This document shows, one piece after another, positions 14,658-24,600 of a DNA stretch of 64,000 nucleotides. The translations under genes were made by a program, and so were the position numbers. This stretch comes from Branchiostoma floridae (taxonomy: Eukaryota > Chordata > Leptocardii > Amphioxiformes > Branchiostomatidae). The notes under the pieces are model-generated. The model saw nothing but the letters and a program-made list of their open reading frames with translations, had not been told where the DNA came from and made no database searches. Where the stretch lies: the NCBI RefSeq assembly GCF_000003815.2, contig NC_049989.1, positions 7,140,734-7,204,733 on the forward strand, given 5' to 3'. The first letter of the stretch is position 1; the number at the start of each line of letters is the position of its first letter.

Positions 14658-15925
14658 TACGTTAACCCAGCTTTAAGGGTCAGATTTACTTTAATTTCCG
14701 TAGTGTTTGTCTAAGTGTTCATGTTTACAATGTACACACCGTAGGGATGTTGTGCTTGGCCTTTCCTAAACAAGATAAGAAACTTCGAGAAGAAAAACAG
14801 AAAACTACTGCCAAATGAACTGACTTCACAACTATATAAAGAAGGACTGGAATGAAAGCATCCTTCTTTTAAATCTGTTTAAACCTGAGATACAGTTCAA
14901 TACCGACTAAGATGGCCTTCAGTAAAAACTATTTCAATGTTTCATGGAAGGCCCAGGTTACATCTTCAATAAATTTTCCAAACAAGAAAAGTCACATATC
15001 TAGCTTAGAGCTTTGATCCATCTCCAGGATTATGGTGATTATAAAATAAATGGAATCAGTTTATTTTTGTAGTAAACACTAGTAGAATAATCTGTATAAT
15101 TTACCTTGTTGTGTGTTTGCCTCCTCCAGTGGCACATGGTACAGGTGATGAGAAGGATACCTTGGACCAACAGACCAGACAAAGTCTGCAGGCTTACAAC
15201 AAGGATCGCAGGGAGGCAGAGGTGGGTAACATAGTGGAAGTCACTTGCTGGGTTGGATAAAAAAGTTCTTTGTACACATTGTACACATTTGTATACATTC
15301 TGTGTTATTTACTTAGATAACATTTTTCTGATCTGTCACTTTTGTCACCTCAAGGCTTCATTGTGTACAAAGAACTTTTTCACTTCCAGTGTTTTACCAG
15401 CCTAAAAACTGTTCCCACATTTGTTTGCTTTTATGTACAAGTTGTATGCATCACACAAGTGCATCATGGTATAAAACACCAGCTTTGCACTTAGAGTTAG
15501 ACTGGGTAAGTAAAGGACCGATTGTTTTGAGTCATCCCACAATGATGCACTTCCCTTCTCTTATTATGAATTCAGATTTAATCACAGCTTGATACAAATG
15601 TAAACTATACAAAAGTTGTTAACAAGTACTACATCAATTTTTTTTCATAGAACACATGTATTTACTTCCAATTATTGAACCAGTGTCACTCAATGTTTGT
15701 GATATCCAGATTGAGATATTTGGACGTCGAATCAGCTCACGTGACTGGAACAGTATGGCATCCGGTGAGCGTACAGACACCCAGGGGAGACTAGCGGATG
15801 CTGTTCGAAGGAAAGTAGAACAACGACACGGCACCAACAGTGGACACAACAACAAAAGTCGCCATGGCACCAACAACAGTCGGCATGGCAACAACAGTCG
15901 ACACAGCACCAATAGTCGACACTAG
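4876..15925 (+). CDS. TBC-like domain and coiled-coil protein, 17 exons, complete
   Basis: Exons: 4876-4935, 5630-5768, 6226-6486, 6708-6842, 7240-7469, 11296-11404, 11580-11654, 11940-12079, 12417-12570, 12786-12897, 13129-13191, 13391-13481, 13812-13913, 14167-14204, 14405-14574, 15130-15221, 15710-15925. They join in frame to 728 residues. Residues about 135-385 look like a Rab-GAP TBC fold, from LRQLAWKLHL near the start to FVGYLQMDCLLYIWDQ near the end. The usual IxxDxxR arginine finger and YxQG glutamine finger are not visible, so GAP activity is doubtful. Residues about 455-560 are a long charged coiled coil (EEREAQRLR, EEERQLELALEQ). A Pro/Ser/Ala-rich linker follows at 565-605, and the last 38 residues are a His/Arg/Asn/Ser/Gly repeat built on SRHGTN. 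I do not recognise the orthologue. The first ATG is used because it opens exon 1 in frame; a further upstream exon is not excluded. Confidence 0.85.
7470..11295 (+). repeat. Composite interspersed and tandem repeat filling intron 5 of the TBC-like gene
   Basis: Two diverged copies of a roughly 700-bp unit lie head to tail. Matching landmarks are GACCGTCAACAA near 8978 and 9746, CTGAAGAGAAGT near 9168 and 9913, and CCGCTTATGAATATTAATTA near 9440 and 10067. The second copy runs into about four tandem units of 162-163 bp (CCAAAAGTGTCC at 10351, 10513 and 10676, a variant at 10839), while the first keeps only one collapsed unit. The block ends in an (AAG)n run (about 11020-11050) and a short hairpin ending TATGGCTGAAATAT (11087-11100). 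The reverse complement of that 14-mer occurs at 7770-7783. Confidence 0.8.
8424..8460. repeat. Remnant of the GGCCACTATAGACAGGTGG repeat family
   Basis: This stretch reads TGGCCACTATAGACAGGTGG followed by a second partial copy of the same motif. It matches the core of the palindromic element at 61748-62213, so it is a short fragment of the same family. Confidence 0.6.
14611..14655. repeat. (TA)n microsatellite
   Basis: An uninterrupted TA dinucleotide run of about 40 bp just downstream of exon 15 of the TBC-like gene, in its intron 15. No function is implied. Confidence 0.95.
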
Positions 15926-16341
15926 CCACTGGCTAATTTTTTTACAAATGATTTTAAGTTGTTGTGCCTTTAATTTATATATTGTATATGTGTTGTAAAA
16001 AGTTGCAGATACATGCATATGTTAGAATGTGCTTTTGTATAAACCTTGATAGATACATCCCTAAAAGTTTAATTGCAATGCAATATGATGTTATCAAATA
16101 CTTATTGCTGTTTTTCATATTTTTGTCTCTGTTGTGCTGTCCTTGTATATTGAACGGTATGTCATTGTGTAATAAGTCCCATATTTTAAATGTACCTTAA
16201 TTGTGCCTTTTACTATGCAATAATTCAAGTCGCTGTATCAATATATATGTTTCATTACTAAATACTATTCAAGTCACTGTACCAATACATAATGTTTAAT
16301 TGTAAAGTTACTGTGTGAATATTGTTACAACAAGCAATAAA
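15926..16341 (+). other. 3' UTR of the TBC-like gene, with poly(A) signal AATAAA at 16336-16341
   Basis: AT-rich sequence follows the TAG at 15923-15925. AATAAA at 16336-16341 is the first canonical hexamer about 410 bp past the stop, a plausible 3' UTR length. Cleavage would fall near 16360. Transcript data would be needed to fix the end. Confidence 0.6.
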
Positions 16342-16694
16342 CTATTATATAGCACTCACTCCTAGGGCTATTGTTACCCTGTTGCTTACTAGTAATATGC
16401 AACTACCAGTACATCGATTGTCTCAGCATATTGTGGTCAAAATATCTAATAGATATTTCAGTAGAGGGTGTCTATAAACATGTAATGTGTCTGTCATGAA
16501 TTGTGAAATACGCTCTCAGTTTAATATCTCCGTAACCTCTTACCATGTTTCCCCAACTGGCTTTCTTCAGAAATGTCCATGTGTTTTAGACACTTCAAGG
16601 TTTCACTTCAATGCCCAAGACACAATAATAAACATTCCTGTCTACACTATCAATTCGTCATTAAGGATAGGTTAGCGAGTCTGAAACAGACAAT

Positions 16695-16835
16695 GTAGGT
16701 TTTAGAAGGTTATGTTTTCAGTTGTGCCATGGTTTATTGTGGGTCTACATGAATGTCAACAGCATAACTCAAGAAGGTGTGGATGGATCATCATGATATT
16801 TCATGATGTCTTCAGAAATGAGAAAATATTTTCAA
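16695..16835 (+). repeat. Interspersed repeat, copy 1 of a family seen three times here
   Basis: The core reads AGCATAACTCAAGAAG followed by GTGGATGGAT. Related cores occur near 31620-31660 and 35250-35290. The 16.7-kb copy also has the upstream AGAAGGTTATGTTTT block typical of the fuller family sequence. No coding potential is visible. Confidence 0.6.
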
Positions 16836-17039
16836 TCAAATCAAGACTGGCAGATATTGATCGCGTCATCACAGATAGCAAATCACGGACGGTTCTGGTA
16901 TACATTTTTCTGACCAATGACACTCTTCAATGGGCCAATCGAAAACTAGGCATGCTTAAATACACTCCTCAGAGACAGCCAATCGTGAAAGGTTCTGGGG
17001 TGCTTTCAGACCAATGACAAGCCAGAATTCCCTCAGCGT

Positions 17040-18660
17040 ACTAGCAGGTGACAGGTGACAATATTTGCACCTGTGGTGGGCACACCGGTTCTAAAAAAAA
17101 CGACGCGAGCCCATTGTTATCACTCACGGTCGATTCAGCAACCAGCGAAGACCGTATCCGTTTCCTCTTACGCGTGACAGCGCGCCGTGAGCTGAAATGT
17201 GCGGCCTGGGAAGACAGACACGGCCTGGAGAAGAGAGGTCCTAAGAGTTACCGTACCAATGGCAAGAGTTACCGCAACAGCACCCATGACATCGCCACGC
17301 TCGGCAGGCCGAGGAGCCACCAAGAGAACCTACAGGTTCACCTACGCTGAGACCTGCGGTGTTCTAAAAGGTGAGACGTTCAGCCAGATAATTCGAAACA
17401 TTCAAACGTCGTTGCCTTCGCAGCATTTTGCCTTCCATTTACTGACACCACGGATGTTTTAATGTTATCTCAGGCTCTATGTCTGCTTCCCCGAATCCGC
17501 CACTAGGTATGTTTTATATGTCTTGTTTCCGTTAATTAAAGATGTCGGACACTATCCGGTCGCAACTTAAAGTTGTAATTCCACTTGTTAACTTTGGAGC
17601 TTTTGTTTCTTGCAGTGCGGTGGGTGATGGTAGGATATACAAGCGTACCGGCCCACCTGAAGCAATGGAGACCGTACCTATTTCTTCTCGCGGATAGCGC
17701 ACCGCAAGCCGAAATCACGGTGCAGCCGCTTGAAGGGAGGCAAGGAGCTGGGGAAGACTAATGCTGAAAGCTACCGTAACGCCCGCGACAACGTCCACGG
17801 CATCGCCCAGCCAGCTCACCGTATGCTTCTCCTCGGAGCCTCCAGCCTCATCTACAAAAGTGACATTGGTGTTCGAAAAGGTGAGACATTCGAAGATTCA
17901 AATGTCTTGCATTTGCTTTCGCAGCGTTTTGCTTTCTATTTACTGAAACAACTGATATTTCATTGTTATCCTATACTCTATTTCCCGACTAGTGTTCTGC
18001 TCGTGTCCGCACGTCATGGGCACAGTCCGGTCTCAATTTCAAGTAACATTTCTAATTGCAATTGAACACCCCGGCGTTAACCAGCCTTTGTTTCTTGTAG
18101 CTTTGCATCAGCTCTGAACCCCAAATCAGAGGAAGGGCGTGTGTCAGGTACTGAAGCCGATTGAAGAAGCCACGAGTGCCGAAAAGTGATGCGCGAGTGC
18201 CGTACACCCCCGTGTTGTATGCAGCCAAGTTCCTGAGGCACCGTGAAGAAAGACGGACTGTTGACGTGACGTGATATCACCACTGTGAGTCGATCCTACT
18301 TGCAACTTGCTCCAACTCAACGCTGATGACTTTTGGCGATTTTTGGATACTTTTTTTCTTCTTACTTACAGGGAAAGAATTACAACAGAGCTTTTATTTA
18401 CGTGAGCAATAAGCCTGGCTGTCCGTTTTTATTGCCTGTAATTTGACTTTGTTGTCGCGAACCGTTTGGTTACAATTGCCATTGGGCAACTGATAACATT
18501 AAGCCTTTGTTTCTTGCAGTGGTAGGTGAGGGAACTTGATGCGTGCACTCATGTCTAGCGGAGCAATCGACGTAAGACAGGACAGCAACAGCTACCGATC
18601 AGCCACGTTGTATACAGTACAAGAAGCACCATGAACACTCGACTGGTGATATCACACCTG
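17040..18660 (+). ncRNA. Candidate non-coding transcript with tandemly duplicated exon-like blocks
   Basis: A CpG-rich block starts near 17050. Four exon-like segments are bounded by good plus-strand splice signals. Block 1 ends at a CTAAAAG/GTGAG donor (17371). Block 2 runs from TTTCTTGCAG (about 17615) to CGAAAAG/GTGAG (17878). Block 3 runs from TTTCTTGTAG (about 18100) to ACT/GTGAG (18285). Block 4 runs from TTTCTTGCAG (about 18520) to CCT/GTAAG (18660). Blocks 1 and 2 and their following introns are homologous with about 520-bp period; blocks 3 and 4 are homologous with about 414-bp period. The reading frames of the copies do not correspond (frameshifts and stops separate them), so I favour a non-coding RNA. 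Short peptides from ATGs near 17259 and 17761 cannot be excluded. Transcription is not shown by sequence alone. Confidence 0.4.
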
Positions 18661-20130
18661 TAAGTTGATCTTACTCAACTTGCTCCAATGACGTGACGCC
18701 GATGATTCCTTTACACTTGCTTTATATAGCCGTAAAGCTGTTGTAATTATATCCAAGAAAATGTTAGCCTGGTCATCTTGTTCTTATGCCTGTGATTTGA
18801 CTTCTTTTGGAGTGACAAGAAGCTGGGAAGGAGACGTCTCGGCAGCTGCCAGTCAGGAGAGACTACCCAGTGTTCGTGTCAGAAGTTATTGTTGTATTTT
18901 CGTGAGAGCTTACGTGTCCCATATATGTAATTCGTAGGCAAACGAGTTTGATTTAACGTTCTTCGTAGAGAATCTAGTCTTATTCACGTAATTCGTAGAA
19001 AGGTGACCAAGTGTTTTGTAATTGCTTTCCTTGATTTTCGCGTGATATGTAAGGAGTTCTTCTGAATTCAGTGTAAAGCGTAATCAGACCAACCACCCCC
19101 AGGCAGGCAGGCATTCTTAGCAACCTCAAGTTTTATCAGCAACATTTTTATTTTCATTTTCAAATTGTATTATGCTATTCCAGTACTGGACTCTCGATGG
19201 CTGGCTCCAAATTTTTGCTTTCCGCTCATTCCTCGTTAAAGGGGCAAATTGCTGTCGCACATAAGCAGCGGGCCACAGTTTTCTTTAAAGACACAATGAC
19301 TACGTATTTTGCCCTTTTCCGTTACAAGTACATGATAGTAATATGCTACGCAATGTTTTCCCACCATTGTTAGTTACCTTTTGGTCGTCCCGGGTAAGGT
19401 TTTGCTTAGAAACACGCTAAAAACACGTGTAGGAAATGCTATAAAGGTGAATATCGTGGCATTTTGATAATGAAAAGACGTTAGTTCTTTAAATTTTCAG
19501 TCATAATTTACATCAACCACTTAGGCCGGCTTGTCACGTGTTGATGAGCTTGTCCAGCAGACGACCTTTTTACGTCAGATGCCGTTTTAATCTTGTCGCC
19601 AACTTTTGTATAATTTACGTTACCGAACTTCTGTTGGGTGTAATTCGCTTACGAAAAGACATTTTCCGCTAATGTTTTCACTGTTTTATCTGCTAAACAG
19701 TGGTGTTGCGTAATAAACAAATGACAGAACACATAAAACACGAATGTTGGAAACATGACTATAACCGCCAATCTCAGGCCGTTTGTCACTTTTTTGATAT
19801 AATTTACGTTACCATAATAAGTCCCTTAGAATTATAGAAAGATCATTACTTTTGTACTCATAGGAAAGAATGCTCCCAGATAAGTAATTGCCTGCAGAGT
19901 TAACCTTTCCAGAGCTGTTTGTTAAATTTACGTTACCATATAATTTACGTTACCATTTTTTTTCTTCAACATGTCATCGGATGTTCAGCAAGAGCACATC
20001 AACCAAAGACGTATTATCTGCTGTAATGTTACTGTAGGTGGGCTTGGCTTGCCATAGAGTCACAATGCAGTCTGTTTATATGTTCCTGTTTCAGTGAATT
20101 TTACGATGCTGGGACTTTTCATTTCTCATA
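18661..20130. other. No gene recognised; motif-bearing stretch downstream of the duplicated exon-like blocks
   Basis: No ORF with family resemblance is visible on either strand. It contains four copies of the 13-mer AATTTACGTTACC (19612, 19801, 19925, 19942). It may be part of a longer transcript beginning near 17 kb, but nothing here proves that. Confidence 0.5.
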
Positions 20131-20309
20131 GGAATGTAGAAATACGAGGGGCGAGTAAGAACAGAAACAACACCCCGACTCCCGGGATTCGAACCCGCGC
20201 CGAACCCGGGCAGCCGGATCACAAATCGAACGTGCAAACCGTTCGGCCAAAAGGCTTAAGCCATTAGGCGTCTTCGGTTTAGCAGTCCTTGAACACCACT
20301 GTTACACTA
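20131..20309 (-). mobile_element. tRNA-derived SINE, copy 1
   Basis: Read on the minus strand, the element has an A-box-like TGGCCGAACGG and a perfect B-box GGTTCGAATCC (plus 20185-20195), the RNA polymerase III promoter of a tRNA gene. The acceptor stem cannot pair, so it is not a functional tRNA gene. Copy 2 lies 90 bp downstream and shares head and body, including the CACTGTTAC end. Confidence 0.75.
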
Positions 20310-20400
20310 CTCCCTCTTTTCTTTTAAGATTCGTCCTCGAATCTCCGTGATCGACATCCCTGTGTGGCACATACTAGCCTGTTACTCACAGGGCCGGCGT

Positions 20401-20587
20401 GGGAACCATTGTAGAAATTCAGAGGGGCGAGTAAGAACAGAAATAAACAACATCCCGACTCCCGGGATTCGAACCTGCGCCGAACTCGGGCAGCCGGATC
20501 ACAAATCCAACGTGCTAACCACAACACCAAAAGCTCAAGAGCTGTTGGCGTGGTCAGTTTGGCAGTGCTAGAACCCCACTGTTACAG
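20401..20587 (-). mobile_element. tRNA-derived SINE, copy 2
   Basis: The minus strand shows TTGTGGTTAGCACG (A-box region), a D/anticodon-arm-like segment and GGTTCGAATCC (B-box, plus 20465-20475), then AGTCGGGATG and an AT-rich tail toward lower coordinates. It is a sister of the copy at 20131-20309. The acceptor stem is absent, so it is a SINE head rather than a tRNA gene. Confidence 0.75.
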
Positions 20588-20920
20588 GAACGATGTTCAA
20601 ATGATAAACCTGACATGCACCAACTTGGAAAGATGCGGGTGTTTATATTGATATCTGATGCTTCAATAATCAACATTACACGGAATGTATAGTACCAAGT
20701 TGAATAAATGTATATTGGGTTGGACTGAACCAAAATAAACCCCTGTTGCATCATGTCCTGCTATTCCCAAAGACTTGATTAAAGGACGCGAGGACGAAGC
20801 GGTTCTGACCTAGAGCGTGTGATTGCGTGAATCCTTTGTTACTTAGCATGTATTTAAATAGACCCCGCCAAGATAGAGACCTTGCATATCTTGGGTGTCT
20901 TTCCGCAGAGTCCGGGTGGG

Positions 20921-21321
20921 TATACACCTTTCTCATGCGGCGGCCATGATAGATCGAAGAAGAGGTCAATGAGGCAAACAGACAAAACTTATTTCTAAAA
21001 TCAGGTCCCATTTAGTTTTCCCCCAAACCACACTAATTTTCATGATATAAGATAGAATAATAAATATTACAAGAAGTGTTATGCACCGAAAGATGTAGCA
21101 ATTTAGAATAGTGTAGACTGACCCCATAGTCCCTTAAAAGATGCAAAATTACAACATAATAATGCAAATTTTTAACGAATTTGCAGCCATTCACTTATTG
21201 GTTGATTTCCTAATTGGCAGGCTACCATTGGTCGAACTGCTAATTATGATGGACAGCCTTTTGTTTGCCACATTGAACTCGTTTTAGATCTATCATGGCC
21301 GCCGGGTGAGAAAGGTGTATA
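20921..21321. repeat. Fold-back element with about 35-bp inverted ends
   Basis: TATACACCTTTCTCATGCGG continuing into GGCCATGATAGATC (20921-20955) is the near-perfect reverse complement of 21287-21321. The 330-bp interior has no recognisable coding content. The structure suggests a small non-autonomous DNA transposon (MITE). Confidence 0.65.
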
Positions 21322-22019
21322 GGACGAACAAGATTATACGGGTATTCCGGATAACAAAGATGCACTTTTTTGCTACTCTGAAGCAACATGAAGATAAGAG
21401 GTCCAGCATTATAGACGAACATGACCTGATCAGTTCAAATAGAGCCAGTATGTACACTATTCGGCTTTCCTCCAAATGTTAGAGATTCTGTACTTTACGT
21501 TACCACAGTTCATTGGCATTTACCTGTAGAATAGATATCGCCTGCTTCCAACCATTTTCATAAATATATTCTATCGCTCTTATCCCAGCCTACAGGGTGA
21601 AAATTAAGGAGTATTAAACGGTTTGTCTTCATATCAGAAAAAAAATCATTTATTTACTTTTATACAAATGTAGCAAACTTAATAGCTAGTAAGTTTGATG
21701 ATTATTCCTAAACAAATGACATGGCGGTTAAATATTTCTCATTGGCGTGTAATTTGAAGGTTTTGGGTTGGAAAATTCGCTAATTTGGCTGTTGTTAATC
21801 CACTATTACTTGCTGGAACATTTCTCTGTGTAGTAATATGCTCTTTATTACGAAATTGTAGGAAAGATGACGTGGCCTACTAAAAATCAAATATCTCCAA
21901 AATTAAGCGTGTTAGCACCAGACAAAAATAGCAAAAGATAGTCGATATAAGTGGTAACAAGTTCATACCAGCAGGTAAGCGTTTTGGACAACTTTATTTT
22001 TTACAATTTTCTACCTCCA

Positions 22020-24600
22020 ATTTTCCCAGTTAATGAGGAATGGGCGTTTCATGTCTTTGCATATATGAGTGACAAAGTCTTTTGTTCTCACATTAAGCCG
22101 TTTTTATTTCATGTATTTTGCTTCCGTTCTTGTACAACAGTGGCCAACAGTTTAGAGTTTTGCAAATGTTGATATTGCCGCTGTCATTGGTGTTGAAGTA
22201 GCTTGGGGTCTTTTGTACTTGAAGTCCTGTGGAAAGTTCGCTGCTGAAGGCTTAGGCTAACGTTCGGACACTTATATCGTGTACTAACACACAAACACGC
22301 GCGCACACACACTTTAACACTACATGTAGTAGCACACATTAACATCTAACAGTGGCACGTGGCACATTAACGTCTACCGGTACCAACATCACTCAGCACA
22401 GTAACATATCAATACACTGACACTCTGAACAACCGTCTGAGCCTTCTGAAAGCAGCACATAACTTTTCACATGACTTCAAGTACGAATGGCTTCAAGTTG
22501 CCTCCACCAATACACCGGCGATGTCAACATTTGCTAATTCTGAACTGTTATCCACATTTGTACTGGAATGGAGACAAAATACGTGAACACACGAGCTTTG
22601 AGACCAAAGGTCTTTCATCATGATGCAAATAGGCTTTTTATATCTTTATATGCTTAAACAAAGTCATCGACAGTTCTGTGCGTTTAGCAAAGATGTTTTA
22701 GGAAAACAATATATAATAATAGTCTCGCTAGCTAACATGATGAGTGTTCTACGAATGCTTCGTGTAGAATAAATATATCGAAACAAATGCCTGACTAATG
22801 TTTTAAGCCCGACCATGAAACAAACATTGCCATGTGTTCCTAAATGTAACATTATCCAGTGTGCTATATTCGAATGTACTTAAAGTTTTAGACAACAAAA
22901 AAGAAAGATTGCTTTCATATCTAGCTCACTTCGTATAATGCACTTCATGTCCAAGCATACTTCGTATAATGCACTTATGTACAAGTATTCAACGATTCAA
23001 TTACTGGATGTAGATAACGTTATAGTGCAGATAGACGACGGCAGTTCTGATAGCATCTAGGATTGTTTGAAGTAGGCAAACTTAATTGTGTCGTCACACT
23101 GGAGTTGGAGTGACTGAAATAAACGAATGTTTGTTTTGTGTCCATTCATTTACATTATCAACAAGGAATAAAGCCTTTTGCTCTCACTTTGCCTTTTTAT
23201 TTCTTGTGTTTCGCTTCATTCTTGTACAAGAGTGGCCACATTGTCCTAGAATGGCAGCAAAACACTTGAATAAAAGTGCTTTGAGAGCCAAGGTCTTTCT
23301 TCGCTGAGATAGACTATATCTTTGATTACGTTACCAAATTGACATTTGAGACGTAGTTCTAATAAAGCCGAGCTTAACTGCTGTGGTATGTTTAGGATAT
23401 TAAGGGAATGTGGTTGTAAAAAGTGTAGAATAAAGCCTCTATCTTAAGCTCGATTATGTAAACCATGAAACGATCTTGCCTATGTTATCAAATACCTTGT
23501 ACAAGAGCTGTCAACAGTTCGGAATCAAGCAGTATTGATGTTGTCGTTGGTGTTGAGGTAACTTTGAGTCTTTGTACTTGGCGGCCTGTGGAAAGTTCGC
23601 CGCTGAAGGCTTAGACTGACGTTCTAACACTTAGATGTTAACGTGTGGTGTAATGCGTGTGTCCGTGCGAGATATTAACACTAGCTACTTACACACACTA
23701 ACACCGGCACTTGGCAAATAGTCCACCACCATCACTCAGCACAGTAACATCTTAATACTTAACACTCGGAACAACCGTCTAAGCCTCTAAAGCAGCACAA
23801 TAGCTTTCCGCGGAGCTACAAGTACAAATTTTCAAATGGCTTCAAGTTATCTCCACCAGTACACAGACGATATATCAACGTTTACGAATTCTGAACTGTT
23901 CGCAACTTTTGTCCTAGAATAGAGGCTCTTGCTCTTTACACACTTGTAAGCTTTGTTAAAAAGTCATCGCCAGTTCTGTACATAGCAATGGTTGTAATAC
24001 TTGTACATGTACTTAGACTGTTCTAACATGTTGTATCGGTAGCTAAAGTAAGTGAAGGGAGTACTTGTTCATGATCGATCTTTGTCAGTGTCTTACTACT
24101 GTTGCCCAATTGTGTAAATCATGAAACGGCAACCTTACCTACGTCTTACATAATGTCCTTTCTGGGTAAATCTTACTGTTTTTTTTGGCGAAAGGCAAAT
24201 TCAGAAATGCTTGAATAATATACTCAGAACTAGAACAATATCATTCACTATGTACCCAAATCAAGTATTGTATATCATCAACTTAATTGTAGATCAGATG
24301 GGTATGTTATTCACACTGGCGTGGTTGCTAATAAATTTACGTTTGTTTTGTGTCCATTAATTTACATTAGAAGCAGTGAAAGTCTTTTGTTCTCTATTGG
24401 CCTCTATATTTCTTGTATTTTGCTTTATACTGGTACAAGAGTGGCCAGCTTGTCCTAGAATGGCAGCAAATACTTGAATACAAGTGCTTTGAGAGCCAAG
24501 GTCTTTTTGCTGAAGTTAGCAGTATACATATATTACAATACAGGCATAGTTTATTAAGTTTAAAACAACAGATGATTTGCATATATGATCAATGAGGTTT
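22020..24600 (+). repeat. Diverged tandem array, about 1.1-1.2-kb units
   Basis: Segments recur in order. CTTGTACAA..AGTGGCC is at about 22128, 23222 and 24430. CTTTGAGA..CCAAAGGTCTTT or AGCCAAGGTCTTT is at about 22597, 23279 and 24488. AAACCATGAAAC or its variants are at about 22811, 23459 and 24117. CTGTGGAAAGTTCGC with GCTGAAGGCTTAG is at 22227 and 23586, followed in both by CATCACTCAGCACAGTAACAT. The short copies at 23138-23306 and 24351-24517 lack an internal segment of about 430 bp present in the first copy. Frames are not conserved between units, so I see no protein. Confidence 0.6.

Noticed and set aside
17048-17462. Coding gene read from the CpG-rich block
   Set aside because: The best frames are Thr/Ser/Arg-rich, do not agree between the duplicated blocks and are interrupted by stops, so coding was not accepted as the main interpretation.
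20176-20275. Possible functional tRNA gene on the minus strand
   Set aside because: A-box and B-box are present but the 5' and 3' acceptor strands cannot pair, and a sister copy shares non-tRNA body sequence. It is a SINE.
22928-22976. Two 18-bp direct repeats ACTTCGTATAATGCACTT that resemble part of a loxP site
   Set aside because: Only one arm plus three spacer bases match. The inverted second arm is absent in both copies, so no Cre-type site exists. Treated as a simple direct repeat.
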